The notes under the pieces: generated by a model
What the model was told of the DNA's origin: nothing
The model's database searches: none
The model's input: the letters and a program-made list of their open reading frames with translations, nothing else
Translations under genes and position numbers: made by a program
Shown here: in pieces, positions 26,090 through 34,990 of the stretch
Numbering within the stretch: the first letter of the stretch is position 1
How the letters are laid out: each line of letters opens with the position of its first letter
Source of the DNA: Sphingomonas sp. Root720
GTDB taxonomy: Bacteria; Pseudomonadota; Alphaproteobacteria; Sphingomonadales; Sphingomonadaceae
DNA: 64,000 bases
Direction: 5' to 3'
Assembly (NCBI RefSeq): GCF_001428605.1
Contig: NZ_LMID01000001.1
Coordinates: 434,001-498,000, forward strand

Positions 26090-27295
26090 TCAGCGGACCG
26101 CCGCGAAGGCGGCGGCGAGCGGGGCGAGCTTGGCGGGGGTGAGCCCCGCTATGTTGATGCGGCCGGACCCGGCCATGTAGATGGCGTGATCCTCGCGCAT
26201 CGCCTTCACCTGGTCGGGCGCCAGCGGCAGGGTCGAGAACATGCCCTTCTGCCGGGCGATGAAGGCGAGCGCCGGATCGAGCGCGGCCAGCCCCTGCCGC
26301 ATCGCGACGATCCGGCTACGGACCTCGTCGACCTCGGCGAGCCACTGCGCGCGCAGATCGGCGCCTTCGAGAATCAGACGCACGACCGCCGCGCCATGAT
26401 CCGGCGGCATCGACCAGTTGGCGCGCGCGAGGCTCAGTAGGTTCGACTGCACCACCGCCGCGGCCTGGGGGTCCGGCGTCAGGAGGAACAGCGCCCCGAC
26501 CCGTTCGCGGTAGAGGCCGAAATTCTTGTCGCAGCTATAGGCGACCAGCATTTCCGGGCAGTGGCGCGCAACGATGCGGACACCGGCGGCATCATCGTCC
26601 ATCGAATCGCCGAGCCCCTGATAGGCGAGATCGATGAAGGGCAGCAGGCCACGCTTCGCCATCAGAGCGCCCAGCGCCTCCCACTGCTCGACGGTGAAAT
26701 CGGCGCCAGTCGGATTGTGGCAGCAGCCATGGAGCAGCACGGCATCGCCGGGCACGGCCCCGTGCAGCGCCGCTAGGATGTCGTCGAAGCACAGCTCCTG
26801 CGTCGACAGGTCGATATGGCGATGCTGGCGAAGGGGGAGACCCGCCGCCGCGAAGATCGGCGCATGATTGGGCCAGGTCGGGCCGCCGACATGGACGACG
26901 GCGTCGGGATTGTTGCGGGCGATCAGTTCGGCGCCGAGGCGCAGCGCACCGGTGCCCCCCGGGGTCTGGAGACCGGCGAGACGGGCCCGCAGCGAGGAAT
27001 CGCCGAACACGACCGGCACCAGCCCCGCGAAAAAGCCGACATCGCCCTCGGGGCCGACATAGGCCTTGGTCGGCTGTTCGGCGAGCAGCTTCGCCTCGGC
27101 CGCCTTCACCGCGGCGAACACCGGTGTGTGGCCGGCCTCGTCCTTGTAGACGCCGACGCCAAGGTCGATCTTGTGGGCGCGGGGATCGGCCGCATACAGG
27201 CCGATCAGCGCCAGCAGCGCGTCCGAGGGCTGGAGTTCGAGCCGACCGAGCAGCGAGCGCTGCGCCGCCACGGGCTTCTCATCCAGGGTAATCAT
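26090..27295 (-). CDS. Aromatic amino acid aminotransferase
   Basis: A 401-residue class I aminotransferase of the aspartate/tyrosine branch. Pyridoxal phosphate contacts include GGTGALRLGAEL, HNPTGADF (Asn194), IDLAYQGLG (Asp222), Lys257 in SCDKNFGLYRERVGAL, and a final GRINIAGL. The substrate is inferred to be phenylalanine or tyrosine. Its placement at the head of an operon with a 2-oxoacid dehydrogenase and paaR implies conversion of phenylalanine to phenylpyruvate. The ATG at 27295 has GAGGAG 9 bases upstream. An Lrp-type gene diverges from it. Confidence 0.82.
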   Translation of the reverse strand: MITLDEKPVAAQRSLLGRLELQPSDALLALIGLYAADPRAHKIDLGVGVYKDEAGHTPVFAAVKAAEAKLLAEQPTKAYVGPEGDVGFFAGLVPVVFGDSSLRARLAGLQTPGGTGALRLGAELIARNNPDAVVHVGGPTWPNHAPIFAAAGLPLRQHRHIDLSTQELCFDDILAALHGAVPGDAVLLHGCCHNPTGADFTVEQWEALGALMAKRGLLPFIDLAYQGLGDSMDDDAAGVRIVARHCPEMLVAYSCDKNFGLYRERVGALFLLTPDPQAAAVVQSNLLSLARANWSMPPDHGAAVVRLILEGADLRAQWLAEVDEVRSRIVAMRQGLAALDPALAFIARQKGMFSTLPLAPDQVKAMREDHAIYMAGSGRINIAGLTPAKLAPLAAAFAAVR

Positions 27296-27422
27296 CGACG
27301 GCCGCTCCTCACACAAGCATTTCTTGTGGATTTTTTATAGCATGCGAGCGAAAGATACCGTTCAAACTTCGGCACGAAACCGCCATATATGAAATCAGCG
27401 CTTCAGATTATCGGATTTTGTG

Positions 27423-27890
27423 ATGGAAAACGTTCAGCTCGATTCGATCGACCGCAAGCTGCTGCGGGTGTTGCAGCGGCGCGCCGACATCAGCCAGGCC
27501 GCGCTGGCCGAGGAAGTGGGCTCCTCTCCCGCTTCGTGCTGGCGGCGGCTGAAGGCGCTGGAGGAGGCCGGCGTGCTCGGCCCGACGGTCCGGCTGCTCA
27601 ACCCGCAGGCGGTCGGAAAGACGCTCGACGTGGTGTGCCAGGTGCGGATGAAGGCACATGACGTCGAGAGCCGGTCGGCCTTCGAGTCCTTCATCGTCGG
27701 CCGCGAGGAGGTAATGGAGTGTCTCTCAATGTCGGGCGAGTGGGACTATCAGATCCGGGTCACCGTCAGCGACATGGCCGAATATGAGGAGTTCCTGATG
27801 CGACGCCTGCTCGCCCAGCCCGCGGTGGCGCATTCTGCATCGCATTTCGCGCTGAAGCGGATCAAGTCGACGACGGCGATCGCGGTGTGA
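27423..27890 (+). CDS. Lrp/AsnC-family transcriptional regulator
   Basis: A 155-residue Lrp/AsnC protein. The N-terminal helix-turn-helix reads LDSIDRKLLRVLQRRADISQAALAEEVGSS, then a RAM-type ligand domain with MECLSMSGEWDYQIRVTVSDMAEYEEF. Such proteins sense amino acids, and this one diverges from the aromatic aminotransferase operon, so it probably controls that operon in response to phenylalanine or tyrosine. Start choice: ATG at 27423; GTG directly before it (27420) is possible. A hairpin followed by T residues lies downstream. Confidence 0.85.
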   Translation: MENVQLDSIDRKLLRVLQRRADISQAALAEEVGSSPASCWRRLKALEEAGVLGPTVRLLNPQAVGKTLDVVCQVRMKAHDVESRSAFESFIVGREEVMECLSMSGEWDYQIRVTVSDMAEYEEFLMRRLLAQPAVAHSASHFALKRIKSTTAIAV

Positions 27891-27940
27891 TGGCTGGTAT
27901 TGGGGCAAGGCCTGCCCCTACCCCGTCATTCCGCCGGAGG

Positions 27941-27962
27941 CCCACAGCTGTGCGGGATTTTT
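27941..27962 (+). terminator. Rho-independent terminator after lrp
   Basis: CCCACAGCTGTGCGGG (27941-27956) forms a bulged hairpin followed by ATTTTT (27957-27962), downstream of the Lrp gene. A second smaller hairpin GGGGCA-N5-TGCCCC precedes it at 27902-27918. The next gene converges. Confidence 0.6.
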
Positions 27963-27982
27963 GATCTGGGGACGACGAGAGC

Positions 27983-28933
27983 CTAGCGGGCCGGCTCGAC
28001 CAGTCCACGTAGCGCTTCCGCGACCGCCCGCACCGCGCGATCGGCCTCTGCGCTGACAGCGTCGAGCAGGTTGAAGCCGTGGACAAGGCTGGGGAAATGG
28101 AGATGCTCGACCGCCGTGCCGGCGCGCTCCAGCGCCTCGGCGTAGAGGACCCCGTCGTCGCTGATCGGATCATAGCCGGCGGTGGCGACGATCGCCGGCG
28201 CGAGGCCGGCCAGTTCCCCCAGCAAAGGCGAGGCGCGCGGATCGGTGCGATCCACGCCGGCCGGCAGATATTGGTCGGCATACCAGCATATCTCGGGATC
28301 GGTCAGCAGATAGCCGGTGGCCAGCCGCTCGCGCGAGCCGCCCGGCCGCGGCGGGCTGGCGAGGTCGGTCGACGGACAGATCAGCAATTGCCCGGCGAGC
28401 GCGAGCCCCGCCTTCGCCGCCGCCTGGGCCGCGACCGCCGCGAGCGAGCCGCCCGCCGAATCCCCGCCGACGACTATCCGGCCGGGATCGATCCCCAGTT
28501 CTCCCGCCCGCGCCAGGACCGCCTCGACGGCGGCGACCGCATCGTCCACCGCCGCCGGGAAGACATGTTCGGGGGCCAGCCGGTAATCGACCGAGATCAC
28601 CGCGCATTCCACCAGCGCCGCGATGCGCCGGCAGAAGACGTCGTGGGTCTCGAGGTCGCCGACCACCCAGCCGCCGCCATGAAAGAAGACGAGGACCGCC
28701 GACGGACCCGACAGCGCATCCGGCCGGTAAAGCCGGGCGGGCAGCGGCGGCGCAGCGCGGAGCGATATGTCCCGCGCCGAGACCCCTTCGACCGGCGGCC
28801 GTCCGGCATTGAACGACGCCAGCATCCCGTTGATCCCGACGCGCATGTCTGCCGCGGTGAGCCGCCCGAAATCGGGCGGCCCGGCCGCTGCGGCCTGGTC
28901 GAGCAGCGGCTGGATCTGGGCGTCGACCGTCAT
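27983..28933 (-). CDS. Alpha/beta hydrolase, hormone-sensitive-lipase family
   Basis: A 316-residue esterase of the HSL family. The oxyanion motif HGGGW lies near residues 84-88, the nucleophile in GGDSAGGSLA near 158, the acid in YDPISDDG and the base in HGFNLLD. It probably cleaves a small ester or lactone. It follows the TonB receptor gene on the same strand with a 22-base gap, so the two are likely co-transcribed; an ester imported by the receptor is a possible substrate, but this is unproved. Confidence 0.85.
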   Translation of the reverse strand: MTVDAQIQPLLDQAAAAGPPDFGRLTAADMRVGINGMLASFNAGRPPVEGVSARDISLRAAPPLPARLYRPDALSGPSAVLVFFHGGGWVVGDLETHDVFCRRIAALVECAVISVDYRLAPEHVFPAAVDDAVAAVEAVLARAGELGIDPGRIVVGGDSAGGSLAAVAAQAAAKAGLALAGQLLICPSTDLASPPRPGGSRERLATGYLLTDPEICWYADQYLPAGVDRTDPRASPLLGELAGLAPAIVATAGYDPISDDGVLYAEALERAGTAVEHLHFPSLVHGFNLLDAVSAEADRAVRAVAEALRGLVEPAR

Positions 28934-28955
28934 GCTATGTCCCCGGGACCGCGCT

Positions 28956-31292
28956 TCAGAAACGGTAGCGCGCGGTGATCCCCCATTCGCGCGGCCGGTT
29001 GTAGCTGGTGTTGTAGAAGCCCAGCGCCTCGACCGTAAAGCCGTCGGTAACGACCCGCTTGTCGGTCAGGTTGTTGACGAACCCGGCCAGGCTCCACTGA
29101 CCGAAATCCGCCGTCAGCCGGGCATTGAACAGGCTGTAGGCTCCCTGCGACAGGATGCGGGTGTTGACCGCGTCGTTGAAGGTGCGGGTGCGGTAGCTCC
29201 AGTCGCCGAAGAAGACCAGCGCGCCGAAGCCGGTCGGCAGGCTGTACTGGCCGCTGGCATAGGTCGTCCATTCGGGGGTCTTGAGCGGCTTCGACGCGAA
29301 GGTCAGCCCGGGCACGTCGCCGAGTTCGCGATAGTCGAAGTCGGTGTGGCCGACCGACGCGGTCAGCTCGATCTCGGGCACCGGCTTGGCGGTCAGTTCG
29401 GCCTCGAAGCCCCGGATGCGCGCCTTGCCGGCATTCTCGGTCGCGACGACGAGGATGCCGTTGGACACGGTGTTGGTGCGCAGCTGGATGTCCTTGTAGT
29501 CGCTGTAATAGGCATCGGCATTGAAGCGCAGCCGCCGGTCGAACAAGGTGGCCTTGAAGCCGAGCTCATAAGAAGTGAGCTGTTCTGGCTTGAAACTGTG
29601 GAGCCCCTCTGCCTCCGATGTCGGCCGGCCGTCGAACCCGCCTGCGCGGAAGCCTTCCGAATAGACGAAATAGGTGAAGAGGTTGTCGGTGACCTTGTAG
29701 TCGAGGCTCGCGCGCGGCGAGAAGTCCGAATAGGATTGGCCGACCTTCGAGCCCGGTGCGATCACATAGCTGTTCGACTGGACGCGCAGCACGCTCAGCT
29801 CGGACTTCTTGGTCTCGTCGGTGTAGCGCGCGCCGAGGGTCAGCGAGAGCCGGTCCGAGATATCGAAGCTCGCCTGCCCGAACGCCGCATAGCTCGTCGT
29901 CCGGTAGGTCGTGTCGAGATCGAGGTTGAGGTCGAGCCCGAGATTGGCGGGATTGCCCGGGCCGCCCGGCGCGGTCGGTGCCGACAGCGGCGACCCGTCG
30001 AGCGGCCCCGGCAGCGCCTCGAGCGCCGGATAGAGTCCGGTCAGCAGCCGCGCCTGGTTGAAGTCGTTCGTCCGTTCCTTGAAGTAGAAGCCGCCGACGA
30101 CCCATTTCAGCCGCTTGTCGAAGCCGGTGCCCGAAATCTGGGCCTCCTCGCTGAACTGGCGCTGATGATCGCGATTGCGTGTCGAGGCATAGTCGAGCGG
30201 CGAGCCGTCCTGATCGACCCCGAACAGGGAGAAGATCTTGCGATAGGCGGTGATCGACTTGACCTCCACCGCGCCCAGATCGACCGACACGATTGCCGAG
30301 GCGCCCCAGGCGTCGAGCCGGTTGTCGGTCAGGCCGGTGCCGTAGATGGTGTCGGGATCGGTCGACGTATAGCGCTGATCCCACGGCGTCCCCGCCGGGC
30401 CACCGACCAGCGCGTTCCACAGCGGCGCGGCGCTGTTCACCGTGTCGATGAAGGCGTTGACGACCGGCGGCGATTCCTGACGCTCGCGGGTCTTGTCGTA
30501 GCTCAGCAGGATGTCGACGCGGTCGCTGGGCTTGAGGTCGAGCGAACCGCGGAAGGTGAAGCTGTCCTGGTCGCCGGGGTTGCGGCCGATCGACTGCCCG
30601 GTGACCACATCGACCCGCCGGCCATAGGCGTCGGCATTCTTCGACGAGAAAGCGATGCGCGCCGCCGCCTTGTCCTCGACGATCGGCAGGTTGATCGCGC
30701 CGCGCAGGTTGATCCGGTCGTAGCGGCCGAAGGTTCCCTCGATCGTGCCGCCAAAGTCGTTGCTCGGCTTGGCGGTGATGAACTGGAGCGCGCCGCCCAG
30801 CGCGTTCTTCCCGAACAACGTGCCCTGCGGACCGCGCAGGATCTCGACCCGCTCGATGTCGAGCAGGTCGAACACGCCGCCCAGCGCCCGGGCATAATAG
30901 ACACCGTCGATATAGACGCCGACCCCGGGATCGGACGCCGCCAGGAAGTCGAACTGACCGATGCCGCGGATATAGAGCTGGATGTTGCTGGTGCCGCCGC
31001 TGCCCGCGCCGCCGCTGGTCGTGGACAGGTTGGGAGTCGCGCCGCCGATCGCGGCGACATCGGCGATGCCGCGCTGGTCGAGCGCGTCGCCGGTCAGCGC
31101 CGAGATCGAGATCGGGGTTTCCTGCAGGTTGGTCGCGCGGCGCTGCGCCGTCACGGTGATCTCGGCGATGCCCTCCACCGGGGCGGCGGCCCCGTGCGCT
31201 TCCTGTGCCCGTACGGGAGTCGCCGCCAGGGCGACGCAGGCCGTGCCCAGCATCAGCAGCGTGCGGTTCGAAGAGACGGACAAATGCAACAT
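28956..31292 (-). CDS. TonB-dependent receptor (copy 1)
   Basis: A 778-residue outer-membrane receptor. A signal peptide (MLHLSVSSNRTLLMLGTA, ending ATPVRA-QE) is followed by a plug domain with ITVTAQRRATNLQETPISIS and VEILRGPQGTLFGKNALGG, and a 22-strand-type barrel ending in YNRPREWGITARYRF with C-terminal Phe. Family members in sphingomonads import aromatic or plant-derived compounds rather than only siderophores. The open frame runs far upstream, but the start at 31292 is fixed by the signal peptide and GGGGG ahead of it. It diverges from an FmdA-like gene. Confidence 0.9.
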   Translation of the reverse strand: MLHLSVSSNRTLLMLGTACVALAATPVRAQEAHGAAAPVEGIAEITVTAQRRATNLQETPISISALTGDALDQRGIADVAAIGGATPNLSTTSGGAGSGGTSNIQLYIRGIGQFDFLAASDPGVGVYIDGVYYARALGGVFDLLDIERVEILRGPQGTLFGKNALGGALQFITAKPSNDFGGTIEGTFGRYDRINLRGAINLPIVEDKAAARIAFSSKNADAYGRRVDVVTGQSIGRNPGDQDSFTFRGSLDLKPSDRVDILLSYDKTRERQESPPVVNAFIDTVNSAAPLWNALVGGPAGTPWDQRYTSTDPDTIYGTGLTDNRLDAWGASAIVSVDLGAVEVKSITAYRKIFSLFGVDQDGSPLDYASTRNRDHQRQFSEEAQISGTGFDKRLKWVVGGFYFKERTNDFNQARLLTGLYPALEALPGPLDGSPLSAPTAPGGPGNPANLGLDLNLDLDTTYRTTSYAAFGQASFDISDRLSLTLGARYTDETKKSELSVLRVQSNSYVIAPGSKVGQSYSDFSPRASLDYKVTDNLFTYFVYSEGFRAGGFDGRPTSEAEGLHSFKPEQLTSYELGFKATLFDRRLRFNADAYYSDYKDIQLRTNTVSNGILVVATENAGKARIRGFEAELTAKPVPEIELTASVGHTDFDYRELGDVPGLTFASKPLKTPEWTTYASGQYSLPTGFGALVFFGDWSYRTRTFNDAVNTRILSQGAYSLFNARLTADFGQWSLAGFVNNLTDKRVVTDGFTVEALGFYNTSYNRPREWGITARYRF

Positions 31293-31463
31293 GAGGAGCC
31301 CCCTTTTGGTTATCTCGGGCAACGCTATGCCTTTTTGGCCGGCCATGTTTTGGCACAGCGGACAAAAAACTATCGCCAGCCCGCCGCCGGTACGGTTGCG
31401 GGGTGCGGAGCGCCGCCGGGCGGGTAGAGATCGCCCCATCCAATCGTGCCGGGAGACGATCAT

Positions 31464-32573
31464 ATGTCGCATCACATCATTTCCGTCGATCACGGACACA
31501 GCATCTGCGACGCCCCCGGTTGTTCGCACAATCGCTGGCATCCGTTGATCGAACCAGCCCTGCGCATCGCCGCCGGGGACACGGTGGAGATCGAGACCCG
31601 CGACTCGCTCGACGGACAGATCCGCCCCGCCATGAAGGCCGGCGAGATGGCCGATGTGGTGCTTGATCGCGCGCATGTGCTGACCGGCCCGGTCTTCGTC
31701 GAAGGCGCGGAGCCCGGCGACCTCCTCGTCGTCGAGATCATGGAGATCGTCACCCCCGATTACGGCTTCACCGCGCTCTTCCCCGGCCTCGGCCTGTTGC
31801 AGGATCGCTATCCGGGGCCCTTCCTGCTGCACTGGGAGCTGGGAAAGGGCTTCGCGACCTGCGCCGACCTGCCCGGCATCCGCATCCCCGCCGCGCCCTT
31901 CATGGGGGTGATGGGGCTCGCCCCCAGCCTCGCGCGGCTGCGCGCGGTCAACCGGCGCGAGGCGGACATCGCCGGGCGGGCACTGGTGCTGCCGCCCGAG
32001 CCCCGCTTCGCCGTTCCCTCCGAACCCGCGATCGCCGGGGAGGCCTGGCGCACCGTCGCGGCGCATGAGAGCGGCGGCAACATGGACGTCCGCCAGCTCG
32101 TGGCGGGGTCGACGCTCTATCTGCCGGTCGAGGTGCCCGGCGCGCTCTTCTCGGTCGGCGACGCCCATTTCGCCCAGGGCGACGGCGAGAGCTGCGGCAC
32201 AGCGATCGAGACGTCGGCGACGATCACGGCGCGTTTCGGCCTGCTCAAGGGCGAGGCCGCTCGCCGGAACCAGCACAGCCCGAGCTATCGCTGCGCCGCG
32301 ACCGAGACGCCCGGCATCGGTTCCGCCGGGTGGTTCGCCACCACCGGCCTGCCGATCGACGCCGGGGGCGCGGTCAGCCCGATCGACAGCACGCTGGCGG
32401 CACGCAACGCCGCGGCGGCGATGGTCGACGCGCTGGTGATCGAGCGCGGCCTGACGCCCGAACAGGCCTATTGCCTGTTCAGTGTCGCCGGCGACCTGCG
32501 GATCAGCTCGATCGTCAACACGCCGCACGCGCTGGTTTCGGCGCTGCTGCCCCAGAGCATATTCCAGCCTTGA
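31464..32573 (+). CDS. Acetamidase/formamidase family protein (FmdA/AmdA, copy 1)
   Basis: A 369-residue FmdA/AmdA-type hydrolase. It shows GAEPGDLLVVEIMEI, a SGGNMD segment, and the conserved HFAQGDGESCGTAIE region near residue 240. The family hydrolyses short amides such as formamide; this copy may act on an aromatic or N-formyl amide. It diverges from TonB copy 1 across 171 bases and is followed by an AraC regulator on the same strand. A second homologue lies at 39564. The ATG at 31464 has GGGAGA upstream. Confidence 0.82.
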   Translation: MSHHIISVDHGHSICDAPGCSHNRWHPLIEPALRIAAGDTVEIETRDSLDGQIRPAMKAGEMADVVLDRAHVLTGPVFVEGAEPGDLLVVEIMEIVTPDYGFTALFPGLGLLQDRYPGPFLLHWELGKGFATCADLPGIRIPAAPFMGVMGLAPSLARLRAVNRREADIAGRALVLPPEPRFAVPSEPAIAGEAWRTVAAHESGGNMDVRQLVAGSTLYLPVEVPGALFSVGDAHFAQGDGESCGTAIETSATITARFGLLKGEAARRNQHSPSYRCAATETPGIGSAGWFATTGLPIDAGGAVSPIDSTLAARNAAAAMVDALVIERGLTPEQAYCLFSVAGDLRISSIVNTPHALVSALLPQSIFQP

Positions 32574-32592
32574 TCCGCCGTTGCGATCATGA

Positions 32593-32606
32593 GACAAGTT
32601 GTTGTC
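32593..32606. promoter_or_regulatory. Palindrome GACAA-N4-TTGTC before AraC gene
   Basis: A perfect inverted repeat GACAA-GTTG-TTGTC lies about 90 bases before the AraC-type gene and 19 bases after the FmdA stop. It could be an operator for the AraC protein or another dimeric regulator. No second copy with the same spacing was found in the window. Confidence 0.35.
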
Positions 32607-32694
32607 CACCGGCTGTAATGCCATGGGCCGATGGCGACGATCCCCGAAGATCGCCACGCGAAGCGGGGAGGCACGTTCGCAGGGGGACAGCCGG

Positions 32695-33639
32695 ATGATC
32701 CACAGCGCGTCGTCAGTAGCAGCCACGATCGAGAGCCATGGCCTCGACCATTGGCACGAGGTCGTCTGCCGCAAGCTGATCGGCATCGAGGTGGTGCCCG
32801 AGAAATCGGCGAGCTTCGACGGCCGCTTCATGATGATGCCGATGGGCGACGCGGCCCTCGCGCATGTCGAGGCGACGGCGCTCGTCGCGCACCGGTCCGA
32901 ACGCCGCATCGCCGACGACAAGGAACCCGGCTTCCTGATCAACGTGCTGCTGTCCGGCCATGGCCGCTCGACCCAGTGCGGCAACCAGTCGGAGTTGCGC
33001 GCGGGCGACATCTTCATGCAGGATACCGCTCTGCCCTACAGCCTCGAGCTGGGATCGCGGGCCGCTCTGCTCACCTTGCGCGCGCCGCGCCCGCTGATCC
33101 TGCGCCACCTCACCCCGTCGGAGCGGATGTGCGGCGTCCCGCTCGCCCGCGACGGCATGGCACGGGTCGCCGTGGCGTCGCTGATCAGCCTGGCGGATGT
33201 CGCGCCGATGATCAGCAACAGCGAGCGGGAGATCGCCCTGGGCAGCATCCTGCCGTTGCTCGCGGCTGCATCGAGCGGCTTGTCGTCGCGGGCGAGCACG
33301 CCGTCGCACATGGGCTATGCGCGGGCGAACCGCTTCATCGAAACCCGCATCAAGGATCCCGCACTCGGCACCGCCATGGTCGCGGCCGCCTGCGGCATGT
33401 CCGCCCGCCAGCTGACCCGGCTGTTCGAGGCGGAGGGCGAGACCGTCTCGCGCGTGATCCTGCGCCGTCGGCTCGAACGCTGCCGGCTCGACCTCTTGTC
33501 GCCAACCCTCGCGCACCGGACGATCGGCGAGATCGCCTTCGCCTGGGGCTTCAACAACCTCTCGCATTTCAGCGAGAGCTTCCGCCGCGCCTATGGCTGC
33601 TCGCCGCGCGCCTATCGCCAGGGCGGCGGCGCGCGCTGA
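32695..33639 (+). CDS. AraC-family regulator (copy 1)
   Basis: A 314-residue AraC/XylS-type activator. An N-terminal sensor region (VLLSGHGRSTQCGNQSEL) resembles the AraC-binding-like cupin domain, and the C-terminal two helix-turn-helix motifs are in GTAMVAAACGMSARQLTRLFEAEG and RTIGEIAFAWGFNNLSHFSESF, ending in the usual YGCSPRAYRQ. It follows FmdA copy 1 and probably regulates the FmdA/TonB pair or the nearby oxygenase genes. Start chosen at 32695 with AGGGGG; upstream frames are longer but unlike the family. Confidence 0.85.
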   Translation: MIHSASSVAATIESHGLDHWHEVVCRKLIGIEVVPEKSASFDGRFMMMPMGDAALAHVEATALVAHRSERRIADDKEPGFLINVLLSGHGRSTQCGNQSELRAGDIFMQDTALPYSLELGSRAALLTLRAPRPLILRHLTPSERMCGVPLARDGMARVAVASLISLADVAPMISNSEREIALGSILPLLAAASSGLSSRASTPSHMGYARANRFIETRIKDPALGTAMVAAACGMSARQLTRLFEAEGETVSRVILRRRLERCRLDLLSPTLAHRTIGEIAFAWGFNNLSHFSESFRRAYGCSPRAYRQGGGAR

Positions 33640-33843
33640 TCGAAATATGGCCGGCGGATCGCTCCACCGGCCGTTCCCATCCCACGCCACGACCAGCCGC
33701 CCCCTAGGGCAACATGTTGTTTTATATGACGTGCGTCTTGATCCCGCTCGGCGCCAACGGCGGCGGGGCAGCGCCTATCGGCGAACCAGCGGGGCTGACC
33801 GGCCAGTCCGTTCATGGCATTTCCGGGGGTATCGCTTCCGCGA
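33640..33843. other. Intergenic region between convergent genes with palindrome
   Basis: No convincing gene was found. The perfect palindrome CAACATGTTG occurs at 33710-33719, next to an AT-rich stretch (TTTTATATGACG). A short frame from 33726 lacks any ribosome site and any family resemblance. The region is unusual because an operator-like element lies between convergent genes. Confidence 0.35.
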
Positions 33844-34467
33844 TCAATCTTCGGAGCGGGTCGAGAGATCCTGCGCGATGATCACCAGCGCGCGCGCCTT
33901 GGCGCGGCCGACCTGGCGGATGTCGTGGCGCAAATGGCCGTCGAAATGGACGCAGTCCCCCTCGCGCAGCTCGACGCTACGGTCGGGAAAGTCGATCACG
34001 AGCGCGCCGGACAGGACATAGACGGTCTCGTCGCCGGGATGATCGGCGGCGCGGCTGTTCACCTCCTGGCCGGGCTCGATCATGAACAGGCTCAGGCGGC
34101 GCCGGTTGCTCGCCGGGAGGATCGCCTGGAGCAGGCCCATGCCAGGCTGCTCGTCCGATTTCATGTCGATATGCTCGTCGCGGCGGATGACGAGAATAGC
34201 CTCCTCGCTCGTCGTCTCGCCGAACAGCTGGCCCACCTGGACGCCCAGCGCCTCGGCGATCTTGAGCAGGGTGCTGATCGACGGCGATTTCTGACCGCGT
34301 TCGACCCGCGACAGATAGCCCTTGTCGAGATCGGTCGCGCCGGCAAGCTGGGCAAGCGTCAGCCCGCGCCGGCGGCGCGCACTGTAGATGCTGTTGGCGA
34401 TCATCATATGGCTCGGCAGCGCGGTCGTCCCCGCCGCCGCCGCCCGCTTGCCAGTCGCTCTCGGCAT
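33844..34467 (-). CDS. XRE-family regulator with cupin domain
   Basis: A 207-residue regulator with an N-terminal Cro/CI-type helix-turn-helix (RRRRGLTLAQLAGATDLDKGYLSRVERGQKSPSISTLLKIAEAL) and a C-terminal cupin (PGDETVYVLSGALVIDFPD...LREGDCVHFDGHLRHDIRQ). Similar proteins sense small ligands through the cupin, for example PuuR-type regulators of amine and aromatic catabolism. Start at 34467 is preferred because AGAGGG is 5 bases upstream; ATG at 34491 or 34497 are possible. It precedes no co-oriented gene within 140 bases and probably controls the oxygenase operon upstream of it. Confidence 0.8.
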   Translation of the reverse strand: MPRATGKRAAAAGTTALPSHMMIANSIYSARRRRGLTLAQLAGATDLDKGYLSRVERGQKSPSISTLLKIAEALGVQVGQLFGETTSEEAILVIRRDEHIDMKSDEQPGMGLLQAILPASNRRRLSLFMIEPGQEVNSRAADHPGDETVYVLSGALVIDFPDRSVELREGDCVHFDGHLRHDIRQVGRAKARALVIIAQDLSTRSED

Positions 34468-34613
34468 CGACGCCCTCTTCTCACCCGCCATGCGCATGAG
34501 ATTGCCGCGCGGTGCGGTTTAGGCAAGCGCCAATTGCGCACGGCTGACGGCGAAGACCGCCCTGCCGCTCGATTGTTCTGGGCGATCCCCGACCAGCCGG
34601 TGGAACTCCGGGA

Positions 34614-34979
34614 TCAGCGAATTTCGGGGCTGATGCTTGGCCGGTCGCGATGCGCCGGCACGAAGCGTTGCGCGGAGAAGCTGTGCGGCACCGCCGCGCT
34701 GCCGCCATAAAGCTCGTGGTGCGGCGCCGCTTCGGCAAAGGCGCAGACCAGCTCGAACAGATTGCGCGGCGGCCCCTCCAGTCCCTCCAGGGGATATCCG
34801 GCCAGCAGGCGTAGCGCATCGTCGAGCCTGGGCATGAATGCCGAATAGAAGTCGGCGAAATCCTGCTTCGATGCGGCCCAGCGGATAAGGCTGCGCTCGC
34901 CCTCGGTAGGCCGCGCCCAGCGTGCGGCGAGATCGGCGAACGGCTCGAAACCATGGGGAAGATTGTTGTCGGTGGTCAT
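34614..34979 (-). CDS. Small Rieske-oxygenase companion protein (copy A)
   Basis: A 121-residue soluble protein of no family I recognise. It is homologous to the products at 41970-42341 and 45486-45842. Shared features are an N-terminal W-A-x-P/S-T-x-x-E-R patch, an FY motif (DFYSAFMPRL), a PL-x-x-L stretch, the AE-x-A-P-H-x-E-L-Y segment near residues 86-95, and an F-x-x-x-R-F-x-x-x-H ending. It lies 11 bases after the Rieske gene, as a likely partner. It has no cysteine ladder, so a ferredoxin is ruled out. The pairing suggests a small subunit, chaperone or assembly factor. Confidence 0.7.
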   Translation of the reverse strand: MTTDNNLPHGFEPFADLAARWARPTEGERSLIRWAASKQDFADFYSAFMPRLDDALRLLAGYPLEGLEGPPRNLFELVCAFAEAAPHHELYGGSAAVPHSFSAQRFVPAHRDRPSISPEIR

Positions 34980-34990
34980 GATCGAAATCC

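Noticed and set aside
28956-33017. A single open frame of over 1300 codons on the minus strand
   Set aside because: Only 28956-31292 encodes the TonB receptor with a signal peptide. The upstream part lies antisense to the FmdA and AraC genes and has no family features.
33726-33880. Possible short peptide gene after the CAACATGTTG palindrome
   Set aside because: No ribosome binding site, no family match, and it runs into the antisense of the XRE gene.
34614-34979. Small companion protein as a ferredoxin
   Set aside because: No cysteine/histidine cluster ligands are present in any of the three copies.
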